From contig OY998179.1 of NCBI GenBank assembly GCA_963921935.1, positions 49,706,222-49,770,221 of the forward strand: a stretch of DNA of 64,000 nt, read 5' to 3'. The stretch's first letter is position 1. The number at the start of each line of letters is the position of its first letter. Shown piece by piece: positions 42,475-53,589 of this stretch. The stretch comes from Galeruca laticollis. Lineage: Eukaryota > Arthropoda > Insecta > Coleoptera > Chrysomelidae. The notes beneath the pieces were generated by a model. That model saw only the letters and a list, made by a program, of their open reading frames with translations. It did no database searches and had not been told where the DNA came from. The translations under genes and the position numbers were made by a program.

Positions 42475-43575
42475 TTAACCCATTAACGCCTGAATTAATT
42501 TTTTTTCAGTATTATAATTTTTGTTGTGTAAACTATGTCATTTGCAATTAATTAAATGTGAAAAATCTAAGAATATTTTTTCAAGTTTGATTTATTAGAA
42601 AAAAAATGATGTGACCATATGGTAACACTATGCGCTTAGAGAAGCAGAAATATAAAAAATATTAAAATTCATGATTTTACTCTAAATTCATTATTTTTTG
42701 TGAAAAATGTAGAAACAGTCAATGCATAACCCCACATCGCATTTGCAGCACATTATTCTCCCAACCGACACACAACCTTCTCCTGCACAACGTCGTCTCT
42801 TATTATCTGGAATGCGCAAACATAAATGGCCTCTATCATCATACCTAACATTGTCTGAAACTCTGTTAAGCGTAACGGAAGTCAAAGACGTTGAGGGTCT
42901 TCCTGCTCCTTTGGGCTTAACCCCAGCATTTGTTAAGTATTGTTTGACAATGTCTCTTCTAAACTCGAGTTGCGTCATATTTCCACCACTTTTCTTACGG
43001 ATCTGCCAGGCGTTTTGTATACTAACATCAACTGTCCATGTAAAAAGATACCACCACCATTTTTTACCCCTCACTGATATGCGATACCTCGAAACGTTCC
43101 TCCCATATTAGAATTATATTTGGATATGAGGTGTGGACGACCCCAAAACATGTGGAAGCTACAGTTACTACTCCATTATCGACCCAACGAAAAACTATTA
43201 TCCCATCATCTTTGTCAAGAACAAATTGGTAGGTACCTGTTGCCTCTTTCCCCATCGATTTTTTATTCATGAGTGGCAGACATTTAGGAGCACGTACTTC
43301 ATTTACTGTACCAGTGCCTTGACAACCAATTTCCTTGAGATGTTTTAATGAATTTAGACTTGTAAACAGATTATCAAAATATAATTTGTATGGTAGGTGA
43401 CCTTTATTTTGAAAAAGCTCATCTAGCATCGTAACTAATTGAGCAGCTGATTTTCCAAATTGTTTTTCATACGTTGCTGAACGTCTTGAATTACTACCTT
43501 GGTACATTTCAAAATTTATTAAATATCCTGAAGGGCTATTTAACGACCATATCTTATAGCCGAAACGTACGGGTT
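42475..43575 (-). mobile_element. piggyBac-type transposon, 3' part
   Basis: The 3' end is at TTAA (42475-42478), the obligatory piggyBac target, followed by CCCATTAACGCCTGA, a typical PGBD-type terminus. The transposase C-terminal half lies inside. The 5' half is cut off at about 43575, where Penelope sequence begins. Confidence 0.75.
42691..43575 (-). pseudogene. piggyBac transposase C-terminal half
   Basis: From the truncation: PVRFGYKIWSLNSPSGYLIN (about 43575-43515), LYFDNLFTSLNSLKHL (second catalytic Asp region), VFRWVDNGVVTVAST (third Asp in W.D). The frame slips near 43070, then WWWYLFTWTVDVSIQNAWQI. The C-terminus holds a Cys-rich cross-brace domain (RCAGEGC, MCCKCDVGLCIDCFYIFH) as in PGBD3-like proteins, thought to read the element ends. 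The first catalytic Asp lies in the missing N-terminal half. Confidence 0.8.
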
Positions 43576-45300
43576 TGTTACGTATGCTTGCAAGAGTGTT
43601 TCCCGAAGTACTTCACCATAGGCTCGTCGTAGCAAATATCTTCTAATTTCCAATTCTTCAAGGAAATACAGTTCTTGTTTCTTTTCACAAATATGCAGCA
43701 CTTCTAGTTCTGTGTTAGGTGTGAATGAATGATTGGTGTCAAGTAGACGTTTTGCGTAGTGGGATTTATCTGGTTGTTTTAATCTGTATGCTCGTAAGTG
43801 CTCACTGTATCGGATTTCAAAATTTCTAAGGGTCTGACCCAAATAGACAGCATTACATTCTGGACATTTGAGTTTATATATACCAGATTTCTTTAATAGT
43901 AGTATTTTTGATGTTACATTTAACAATTTTGTACTAACGTTACTTTCTGTTTTAAAAGAAATTGTTGTATTCGTTGCTAAAGATATTATCTTTGAAATAT
44001 TATTAGAAATATTTCCTGCATATGTGAGGGTTTTATAAGTTTTTATTTCATCAGTTTGTTTAGGAAATATTAGTTGTAATGCCACTTCTTCCTCTCTTTT
44101 ATTAATTAGCTTATTTATCATATGTAATGGATAACCGTTGGATGTTGCTATTTGTCTAATTGTATTAATCTCTCTATCAAAATTACATTTGTTCATAGGA
44201 ACTGAAAAAGCTCTATGTATCATTGAATTATATGCCGCTAGTTTATGTGACATGGGGTGATTGAAACTATATGGAATTGTCACATCAATGTGTGTTGGTT
44301 TTCGGTAAATTGAATAATCAAGTACATTATTAACTCTTTGAATTTTTAAATCAAGAAAATTGATTGAGCTGTTTCCTTCCATTTCAAATGTAAATTTAAT
44401 TTTTGGGTGTAAATTATTAATGTAATTAATAATGTAATGTAATTAATAAAACAATCTAATATGTCATCTACATATCTATACCAAAATAAAACATTTTTCG
44501 AAATATTACTTTCAAAGATTTTTGTTCCTAAACTGTCCATAAAAATGTTTGCCAAAATAGGTGATATAGGGCTTCCCATTGGTAAACCTTCATTTTGAAT
44601 ATATCTGTTATTGTCAAAAGTGAAATAATTCTGATTAATACATACATAAAATAAATTAAGTATAACTGATATTATTCCTGGATTAATATTTTTATCTTCT
44701 AGTAATTTTCTTACAAGTATTAGACATTCTTTAGGAGGAATTTTAGTGAACATATTAGTAACGTCAAATGAAATAAGTTTAGAGTTATCTTGTGATTTGA
44801 ATACTGTTAATCTTTTTATTAGTTCTATTGAATTTCTAATTGAGTATTTAGATGCATAACTATTAAGTATATTGTTAAGCTTCTTTGCCAATATATTATT
44901 AGGAGTATTAACATAAGAAACTACAGGTCTAATTGGTTTCGTTATTTTGTGTAATTTAACGGTTCCATATAATTGTGGACAATGAGGATTCTTATTTATC
45001 ATGGCATCAAATGAAATGTAATTTCTGTCATTCTGACGATGATATTCAGTTATCGGAACAATTGTCAATTTTTTAGAATTTTCAACATTTTTCATTATAT
45101 TGTGGAATTAGCTAGAAACATTGAGTTTCATTTAAAACACCAATATTCTTAAATTGTCTAAATGACATTCTCCGATCTAGTTCGGTAACTTTATTGGCAA
45201 GTTTTAACATGGTCTCAAGAGGAGAGCAAACTAATGTTCTTATTCTCCCAAATAATAAAGAGGGTCGAGTTAACATCGAGTGAACTTTGAAAGGAATTAA
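43540..45300 (-). mobile_element. Penelope-like element
   Basis: Minus-strand retroelement with a Penelope-type RT and GIY-YIG endonuclease. Its 5' region (45090-45135) carries the sequence that forms the fold-back repeats found at 21.5, 56.5 and 63.3 kb. The 3' end is joined to the broken piggyBac transposase. Confidence 0.8.
43576..45095 (-). pseudogene. Penelope reverse transcriptase with GIY-YIG endonuclease
   Basis: RT: CPQLYGTVKLHK, RPVVSYVNTPN, KLISFDVTNMFTKIP (motif A), NEGLPMGSPISPILANIFMD (motif B) and WYRYVDDILDCF (motif C, about 44470). A frame break follows at about 44435 next to a duplicated TAATGTAAT. The next frame reads INFLDLKI, YRKPTHID and HKLAAYNSMIHRA, then the GIY-YIG domain: SGIYKLKCPECNAVYLGQTL, RYSEHLRAY and ELEIRRYLLRRA. 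RT copies RNA and the endonuclease cuts target DNA. Apart from the frame break, motifs are well kept. The last residues translate piggyBac DNA. Confidence 0.85.
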
Positions 45301-46400
45301 GTACAATAAATTAGTAGATGTCTATATAATTGATTATTTTATACAAGAAAATCATCATATTCAATTTACGTCTACTGGTGATAGAGATAACCTCAAGTTC
45401 TTCCCGCAAGCTAGTTGTCCTAATTGTTCTACGGCCAACGATTATATTTTTTATAATACAAGAAACGTAAGTATTTATTCTACACTATCACTATATTTTC
45501 TAAGTACATTTGAGGTTGATCTCCCCAGGTAATAGATCCCAACTAAAGTTTAGGTCTTATTAAAGTATTAAACAACATTTTTAGTCACAATATTTGAAAA
45601 ATGAGTGGTTTGTCTGAAAACTAAACCCAATATACGATTGGTACTCTCAACTGATTTTTGTATATGTGAAATGAAATACATTTGACTATTATAAGTAACT
45701 TTTTGCATAAAATAACAAATTATGAATAATAAATTCGAGTGAAAAACGTCTCACTATATCATATCAAACTATTCTCTAAGCAATGGCGCAGTTGGTTTTC
45801 TTCTAGCACTTTTTACGTGAAAAAATCTCTGTAGCTTGGCCTAGTAGACTAGTCTACACACTCTCCAACTTGATACCCGGTCATCCGATCGCTCGACCAA
45901 CAGGTTTCCTCCGGGCCTCCGGAAGTCATGTCGATAAGGAGGTTTCACAAAGCATCAACCGTTAGATACCGTCTCTCATCGTAATTTTGAATTCTATGAT
46001 TTATGAATATCTAATGAATATGAACATATTTTCGGCAGAATTATAAATAGTTTTTTTCTTTATTGTTTTTTGGCAGCTATTAATCGATCTGCTAACCTAG
46101 GACAGCATTTCTTTCTAATTGATTGATAAATAATAATTTAGAAAAATTGGAATGGAATGAGCCGAGAGCAGGGAATGATATAAAAATAAAAAACAGTTGA
46201 ATAAAAAAACAGATTTGGTTAAAGAAAGTTTCGACCGATTTGTGAAAGAAAAACGTTTTTTCGCACACGATATTGTATCCTTAATTTCTTTCAGCAATTT
46301 GGTTGCTATCCTTTTTATTAATACGGCTGAGGTTACAATCATCAAATTCTTCGACATCATGTATTCTGGGACGTAATCATTCATTGCATGAAAACTCATA
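45301..46400. other. Unassigned stretch
   Basis: No gene family recognised. A minus-strand ORF (46115-46399) has no known motif. 46399-46400 is the TA target copy of the MITE that follows. Confidence 0.4.
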
Positions 46401-46932
46401 CAGTGGAACCAGGTTAAGCGAGAACTGGGTAAGAGAGAAAAATCTATAAGCTACAAATAGTCATGTCCTGTCATTTTTCACCAAAAACCTCTATGAGTGA
46501 CAGTACCTATTGAAACCTTTTTTAGAGAGAATCATTTGTCACAAGTAGTTCTTTATAAGTGACAGGTTTTTAATTTAGAGACCGAGAATTTTTCAATAAA
46601 AACTGCGTCCTTGTTTGTAAATAAAGAAAGCCAAAGCATCATTGTTTTTGATGGAACTTCTAAGTAATTACTTACAAAATATGTGCATCGTTGGAGAAGG
46701 TAAACGTTTCACGTTATTCTCTCAAAATGTTGAAACTAAAATGTTCCGGGGAAAAACATGTTAAAAATTGTAAAAAGGACACTCAGAAAAACCTAACAGA
46801 CTTCTTTAAATAAATAATGTGCTCTAATTACATATTTCTTAACGTTCTAGCACCAAGTTTTTCGATACTTCATCCTCTACTATGAGCAAGAAATTCGGGT
46901 CTCTTGATTTCTCGCTTACCTGTGTTCGACTG
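46401..46932. mobile_element. pogo/Tigger-type MITE, 532 bp
   Basis: Starts CAGTGGAACCAGGTTAAGCG and ends with the diverged complement (CGCTTACCTGTGTTCGACTG), flanked by TA (46399-46400 and 46933-46934). CAGT...ACTG ends with TA duplication fit Tigger/pogo elements. There is no ORF, so it is non-autonomous. Its ends differ from those of the 8-11 kb pogo element, so they belong to separate families. Confidence 0.7.
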
Positions 46933-47379
46933 TATATAAATAAATTTAGCAAACCAACAATTTAAAAAAATGATATTAGAATGTTGTAGAATCATTTAAA
47001 TCCCCATCGATTTCTCTTTAGGTTAACTATATCTTGACAGCCCGACAAGATATTGTAAAATGTTAATTTGAAATTAACCATTGGTTATCGCTCAATCACC
47101 AAGTTACCAAATAAAGGGACCGCTCGTAAAACTTGTTAAGTGAAAAAATAAAAAAATCGGTAAATCACATTCTAAATCTAAAGATCGACATAATAATTGA
47201 TTTATAATCTGCTGCTTAATTAAATATTTGAAAAATTAACACGGTGCGTACATGCTTTAAGAAAACGACGTTTCTTGACAAATAAAATTTTTTGCCTCCT
47301 GTAAAAAAAATTAGTTTAAAAAAAATTACACTTACCAAGTTCTTAATGTATCTTACTTTAAAAATTATTAAATAAAGTA

Positions 47380-47475
47380 TTAAAAAAGCACCCCCGCTAT
47401 CATATGTGCGAAGTGTGCAATGCACACGTGCGCCATCCTTTAGGGAAGCCAAAACCCAGGGTCCAAAAAATATTG
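47380..47475 (-). repeat. Possible hAT subterminal fragment
   Basis: Minus strand reads GGACCCTGGGTTTTGGC, then GGATGGCGCACGTGTGCATT and GCACACTTCGCAC, similar in style to subterminal DNA of ZMYM1-type hAT elements. No terminus or transposase is attached. Confidence 0.25.
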
Positions 47476-47601
47476 TAAAAGAATTTGCAGAAAAAAACAA
47501 AAAACAAAAATTGATTTTAGAATAAAAGTTGATAAATTAAATAGGATTAGGTATAAATAAACACGAAATTTTATTAGTATATCATCCAGTTACTGGCGAT
47601 C

Positions 47602-48130
47602 CTATGTTGCCAGGACATGCCAGGCGGTAGTTTCTTGATTTTTCCTGGTCAGACATGAATAATGCCTCGAGCGAAATATGTGTTTCGTTCCACGAACTTT
47701 GTTTTTAAAAACTTTTATTTGATCAAGAGTATTTTTTGCTAGGAAATAAGAGGAAAAATCATTAACAAATTTTTCAAGTTCAGAAATTAGCTCATTTAGT
47801 TTTCCTGTTATCTCTTCTTCATTTTGTTTTATTAGTGAGATACTACTGTTATAATCATCAATAACATCTTGCAAAAACTTGATTTTTGATATTAATTACC
47901 TGCAAAACATTTTCGAACTGATTTGTTATATGAAGTAATTCGGTTTCTATAGGGTTTAGATCAAAGTAATGGTTAAAAAAATGATGGGTAGATTGTAATC
48001 TAGCATTTCCTAATTTGTACGGGAGTATGCCTGGATTGGACTCCAAACTAACAATCTTAATTTCCTGTGCCTGCCTTGCTACTACCAGCGATAGGAGGAT
48101 TCTGTAATGGTAGAATTTTTTTATTACCAA
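47602..48130 (-). pseudogene. Env-like fragment of an errantivirus-type Gypsy
   Basis: Two frames (48130-47861 and 47874-47602) together resemble the N-terminal part of the envelope gene of insect Gypsy/errantivirus elements: a short hydrophobic leader, a GILPYKLGNARL-like block, then long helical, Gln/Asn/Glu-rich sequence. It follows integrase on the same strand in the order expected for pol-env. The fusion and transmembrane parts are absent and the frame changes near 47870, so no envelope protein could be made. Confidence 0.5.
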
Positions 48131-48213
48131 GTGGCCTTTTTAAGTTATTTTTATGATAGGTGGCGGTAACTAATTTTTGTCTGCTATTACGAGGTGAGAT
48201 TGTTTTGTGAGTT

Positions 48214-48596
48214 TTAAATTTTTTCATTTTGTTTTATTGGTTTGGCTTTAAATCTAGAACTAATTTTATTACGAGCATTAGTTTTATGATATGCTAATGC
48301 ACCTGGGTCATAAGTTAATGGTTCGTGTCTATTTTCGTTAGTCTTTTCCAACCTTTTTGATTTTTGATTTGCCATGTGTTCATTTAACGTTTTATAAATT
48401 TCAGCGGTAGTTTCTTTATGTTTAGTTATGTAATTAGAATACAATTTTTGATTAATGTCAATATTAAGAGGGTTGTTTGTATCTAAATGTCCTGAAATAA
48501 TTTCTATTGGACGTAACTTTGTTGCACTATGGATGGAGTTATTGTATCCTAAAATTGCATGAGGCATTTGGTCTAAGATATTGAAATTTTTATGAC
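48214..48596 (-). pseudogene. Gypsy integrase C-terminal fragment (errantivirus type)
   Basis: Contains ILGYNNSIHSATKLRPIEII, the end of the integrase core domain (Y N.S.H..T...P), followed by a basic C-terminal tail with ALAYHKTNARNKISSRFKAK. Catalytic acids lie upstream and are missing because the element is cut at about 48596, where a plus-strand Gypsy begins. Confidence 0.65.
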
Positions 48597-48611
48597 TTCG
48601 GAAGTAAAGTC

Positions 48612-50485
48612 GGGAAGTTCAAAACGCAAATCCAGCAAACTGTCAACAAGTCAAAATTAACTTCAATTTTTTCTCCTTCGGCTACTGAATGGCAAGCTTA
48701 TCTTACTTTTGTCGGAGATTTCTTATCGTCTTCATGTTATCGTACTGTAAATCTTGCCAAACAATTATCTTCCTGTACTGTTTCACTTGTCAATTCTATG
48801 CCGGATGTTGAATTATCTAATGATGTTTGTAGTATTGATTTAGATGTGCCTGTTTTCTCTGTGTTACCTATGTTACCCACTCCTGTGGTTCACTCTGAAA
48901 ATATTGTCAATTCTGTTACTACCGATATTTATCCTTTGCTTGTTAAGAAACCAAATGATAATCGTCCTTATATTATTATCAATGTTTTAAATATTGATGT
49001 TGTTGCAATGGTTGATACCGGAAGCAATTCTACTATTCTCGGAAACCTAGGGTTTTCGCTTATTAATTCTCTACATGTACCTATTGAATATGATGCTTCA
49101 ATAAGTATAACTACTGCCGATGGTGTACCACAGCAATTTATGGGTTTTATTACCGTTCCTGTTACTGTAAATAATGTCACAAAAACAATTAAAATTCTGA
49201 TTTTTCCTTCGATTAATCCTCTAATTTTCGGCATGAATTTTTTAAGTCTATTTAAAATAGACATTAATTTTCATGATTTACCTTACTCTCTTTTGTCTTC
49301 AACTTGTGTTATAAACACAATTCAGTCAGTTTCTAGTCTCACTTCACTTGAAAAAGATGAACTTGACAAAGTTATCGCTTTGTTTTCTACACTTGCTCCT
49401 TCGGACCGAATTGGTCGAATTAATTTCGTTGAACATGTTAACGACAATAGCGATGCAAAGCCAATTGCGCAACGTCAATATCCTTTGTCTGCGGCCATGC
49501 AAAAACTTCTTGTAAATGAAATAGATGAGATGTTAAATCTCAAAGTCATTCAGCACTCCAACTCCTCGTGGAGTTCATCTCTCTGGCTTGTCCCCAAGAA
49601 ATCCGGAGAATATCGTGTTTGTTTTTATGGTCGAAAATTGAACAAGGTCACCGTTTCTGATTCATATCCTATGGCGCAAGTCGATATTATTCTTAGTAAA
49701 TTACGAGACGCAAAATTTCTGACGTCTATTGACTTGAAGAAGGCTTTTCTACAAATACCCCTTTCTGAATCTTCCCGACCGAAAACAGCTTTCGCTGTGT
49801 ACGGTGTAGGACTTTTTGAGTTTGTTACAACTCCTTATGGGTTAGTTAATGCTCCTAGAACTATGGCTCGTCTAATGGACATAGTTATAGATCCTTCTCT
49901 TAGGCCTTATTGGTTTTGTTATTTAGATGACATTATTATCGCTTCGCCTACCTTTGAGCTCCATATGGAAACTCTCAATAGATTGTATCTTAGACTAAAT
50001 GCAGCCAATCTTACTGTCAATCTTGAAAAATGTGAATTTTGTCGTGAATCCCTTATGTTTTTAGGTTTTGTTGTTGACAAAAATGGTCTTCGCACAGATG
50101 GCGACAAAGTCTCTGCTATTTTAAATTATCCAGCTCCAAAAAATACTACTGAGATAAAACGTCTCATAGGTCTTATTGGCTGGTACCGTCGATTTATTAA
50201 AGATTTTTCTACTATTTGTTCTCCAATCACTGATCTACTTCATGGCAGAAAAAAAGGCCAATCCATTTCTTGGACTCTGCAAGCTGAAAATGCTTTTACT
50301 GAAGTTAAGAAACGTCTTACTTCTAGTCCAATTCTTGCGAGCCCTAATTTTTCTAAACCTTTTATCATTCAAACTGACGCTAGTGAAACTGGTCTTGGTG
50401 CAATCCTGTATCAGGAATGCGACGGTCTCGAACACCCTATTGCTTATGCAAGTCGTACTTTGGATAAAACTGAGAGAAAGTACAG
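48612..50485 (+). pseudogene. Gypsy pol: protease and reverse transcriptase
   Basis: The frame is open from about 48612, upstream of the first ATG (48798), consistent with a 5'-truncated polyprotein. Protease: AMVDTGSNSTILG (catalytic DTG near 49014) and LIFGMNFL. RT: WLVPKKSGEYRVCFYGRKLN, FLTSIDLKKAFLQIPL (motif A), TPYGLVNAPRTMARLMD (motif B), FCYLDDIIIASP (motif C, about 49920), then FLGFVVDKNGL. RNase H begins IIQTDASETGLGAILYQ. All catalytic residues to this point are intact. The frame is lost near 50485 in the ERKYS block. Confidence 0.85.
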
Positions 50486-52078
50486 TAACAACAGAAAAAG
50501 AACTTTTAGGAGTTATTTTTGGTGTTGAAAAATTCCGAAGCTATGTTGAAGGCACTCATTTTACTCTTGAGACAGATCATTCTTTTTTGCAGTATCTTAC
50601 TAAACTTTCGAATCCCTCAGGTCGCTTAGCACGTCTTTCTCTTAGGCTCTCCCAGTTTGATTTTGAAATCAAACAGACTATGGTGGTCAGTGATGTTTTA
50701 TCTCGTTCTTTCTCTGAAATTTCTGTTATTGACGTAAGTACCTTTAAACCGGATGCTTCTATGATTGAGAAAGTTTCGAATAATCCCGATTTATATCCCA
50801 CATTTAAGGTCCACAATAATGTTCTGTATAAACATATGTTTTCGTCCAATCCAATATCTAGTAACTTATCTAATTGGAAAATTGTTGTTCCCCCCTGAAC
50901 CGAATTGACAAATTAAGGTTATTTCATGACAATGAATTAGGTGCTCATTTAGGAATATCTAAAACTATTTCTCGTATCTCTGAAAGTTATTATTGGCCAA
51001 AACTCAGAAGTTCTCTATCTCTCTACGTTAATAAATGTTCTGTTTGTAGTTCTTGTAAAACCCAAAATCTACCTAAAGTTGGTGTTATGCGTCAATACAA
51101 AGATATTAATTTTCCTTGGCAATGGATGTATGCTGATCTTATAGATCCATATCCAAAGCCAAAATCTGGTAACAGATTTGTTTTAGTAATTACCGATTGG
51201 TTTACAAAATTATGTTTTGTCCATCCAATGCCACACGCAATGTGAAGTTTATAGAAAATCAAGTTTTTCTTCTTTTTGGTGTTCCACAAATCTTCTCTGT
51301 TGACAATGGTACTGATTTCACTTCTTCTCTTTTTAAGAATCTGATGTCACAGTACAAAGTGCAAACATTTTTTTATAACGCTCGTTATCATCCCCAAGCA
51401 AATCACACAGAACGAACAAATAAAACAATTGTTACCGCTCTAAGGTGTTATATTCATGAAAATTCGTCTCACAATAATTGGGACACTTCGTTACATAAGG
51501 TTGCACAAGCAATTAGAACCGCGAAACATGACGTTACGGGTTATTCCCCAGCTTTTCTAAATTTTGCTCGAAACGTTCCGTTAAGTGGAGATTTTTACAG
51601 TGCAATTTCTGAAAACGCGAATAACATTATTAGCACTGGTGAAAAATTACAATTAATTAATGATGTTCAAACACTTCCTAAACTTTTTGATGAGGTTCGT
51701 AAAAAGTTAAGAAATGCATATGAAAAAAATGCAAAGCATTACAATTTACGGAAGAGAGATTTGCAATTTCATGTTGGTGACAGGTTATGGAAAAAGAATT
51801 ATGTTCTTTTATCAAAATCTAACAATTTTGCAGCTAAATTTGCTCCTAAGTACATACCTTGTATTGTCAACAAAGTGATCTCGAAGTTAGTGTATACTTT
51901 AAAAGACCTTTCCGGTAATGATTTAGGTAATTGGCATGTTACAGATTTAGAAAATCAGTTTATTGATGTAGATGAAAATCTTCCTGACGGTGAGTTTTCT
52001 GATCAACATTCTGTTGATACGAATTTATCTGGCCATGATTATAATTTGCGAATCAGATCAGAAAGTGATTCTGATTAG
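50486..52078 (+). pseudogene. Gypsy pol: RNase H end and integrase
   Basis: After the shift: TTEKELLGVIFGVEKF, TLETDHSFLQYL and VSDVLSRSF (RNase H). Another shift near 50897 and then the integrase zinc finger (H..H in FHDNELGAHLG, C..C in NKCSVCSSC), core Asp in WMYADLIDPYPKPKSGNRF, a third shift near 51243, second Asp in FSVDNGTDFTSSL and Glu in HPQANHTERTNKTIV. The C-terminal chromatin-like module (QFHVGDRLWKKNYVL) and a tail follow to the stop at 52078. DDE acids are all present, so decay is limited to three single-base slips. Confidence 0.85.
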
Positions 52079-52975
52079 TTTGGTGATTTATCACGTATTT
52101 CTTTATATTAAGTTTTTTTTGGATTAAAAGTTCTTGACGTGACTATTCTTTTTATCTCAATTTTGATTTAATATCAAAATATTTCTTAAGTGTTTTCTAC
52201 TTGTTGTTGTTAATCATTGTGTTAGGTCACAAAGGCATTTTGTGTCTTTATTTAGTAGAATTTGCTTTTCTACCATCGTATATGACATAGTACCTCTATA
52301 CACTATCTTTTGTGTTTATCTTTACCGTTGTGCAAAAACACTAATATCTTTTATTTTCGTATGCCTTATGTTCTCTCTTGATGTTGTATCTAGAGTACAT
52401 TATTTTGAATATTTGCTATTATGTTGGGTATAATACATTTGATGTATTATGTTTGTGTTTTTTATCGTATCTCTTTTATGTTTTTGAGTTTTTGAGAAAA
52501 AACGCTAAAAATAATTTTTCTTTGTAGATTTCTGTCCATTACAGTATATTTTTTTAACGGTGTTATAGATCTAGAGATGCAGTCATTTCTTCTCTTTGGA
52601 ATTTTCTTTGGAAATTTCCATTTTAGTTGAGGCGTTTCTACATAACGCTGGGTTTGTTAATTACCCGAGCTTGCTCAAAAATTTCTTCGTTTTTTAATTT
52701 TTTTTTCTTTTTCTTTTCTCTTTTGACTCTGTTAATTCTATTTGTTTCCAGTTGCAAGGAATATAGTTGTTGGACGATTATGTCTACAGTAGTTGTAGGG
52801 ATGCGAAGTTGATTGTGGGGAATAAATAACCACGACGCAATTAACATCTCTCGCGAGGTTTTTCCTGCATGATCGATGCTCTCATCCATCTATGACTCTG
52901 ACTTGGTCTTGCTCTCCTAAAATTTCTTCCTTATTTATTTTTGGTTGTTTTGGTTTTTTCTTTTGAGGTTAGTGT
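52079..52975 (+). other. 3' non-coding region of the plus-strand Gypsy
   Basis: T-rich, with no ORF matching env or gag. It ends where a second Gypsy LTR stub starts (52976). Confidence 0.45.
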
Positions 52976-53016
52976 TGTTAGTATACAGAGTCTATATGTC
53001 CCTCAGATTAACTTTT
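52976..53016 (+). repeat. 5' LTR stub (41 bp)
   Basis: TGTTAGTATACAGAGTC to CAGATTAACTTTT, repeated at 56316-56356. Gag coding sequence follows at once, so the rest of the LTR, primer site and gag start are deleted. Confidence 0.75.
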
Positions 53017-53586
53017 GCAGAAATTTTCCGACTACATCAACGGAAACAACAGGAGGGTGAATCTATACAACAGTACATCACAGCTTCACAGAAAATGTCA
53101 TTTTTTTGCAATTTTGGCGATTATTTGAAGAAAGCATTACGCAATCAATTTGTTTGGGGTCTACGTAATGATAAAATTCGAAGTCGTTTATTAGGAAAGA
53201 AAGATTTGACATTAGATAAGGCTGTAGAAATAGCTGTAGGTATGGAACTCTCCACAAAAGCAACTGCTGAATTACATACTAATAAAAATTTAAATCAAAT
53301 CAACTTTAAAGCTAAAACAAACTTATCTGCAGGTATTTCAAATAAAAGTTCAAATTTTTCAAAATTTTATTTTCGATGCGGTGATCAAAAGCATTTAGTT
53401 AGAGCTTGTCCTAATAAAGATAATTTAATTTGTACTTTTTGTAACAGGAAAGGTCCCCTTCAGAACGTGTGTAGGAAGAAATCTTCAAATACTTATCAAA
53501 TTGATTTTCACAATAATGAAAAACCAGCTGAAGAGATAATAGCAATTGAATCTGATCAAAATATTTATAGAGAAATTTTTTATTAA
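53017..53586 (+). pseudogene. Gypsy gag fragment with degraded zinc knuckles
   Basis: AEIFRLHQRKQQEGESIQQY and LRNQFVWGLRNDKIRSRLL are the capsid/retrotrans_gag part. Two knuckles follow: YFRCGDQKHLVRACP, where the first Cys is replaced by Phe, and CTFCNRKGPLQNVC, where the His position is Pro. Each CCHC motif thus lacks one zinc ligand. The frame ends at TAA 53584-53586, four bases before the protease frame begins. Confidence 0.75.
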
Positions 53587-53589
53587 ACC

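Noticed and set aside
42722..43111. 129-codon plus-strand ORF
   Set aside because: Antisense to the piggyBac transposase C-terminus, whose Cys-rich motif is unmistakable on the other strand.
45784..45800. TGGCGCAGTTGG, an exact match to the tRNA A-box consensus
   Set aside because: No B-box at the right distance and no cloverleaf could be formed from the neighbouring bases, so neither a tRNA nor a SINE head is supported.
50176..50898. 240-codon ORF as an independent gene
   Set aside because: Only its second half is meaningful (Gypsy RNase H in the shifted frame); the first half overlaps the RT frame out of register.
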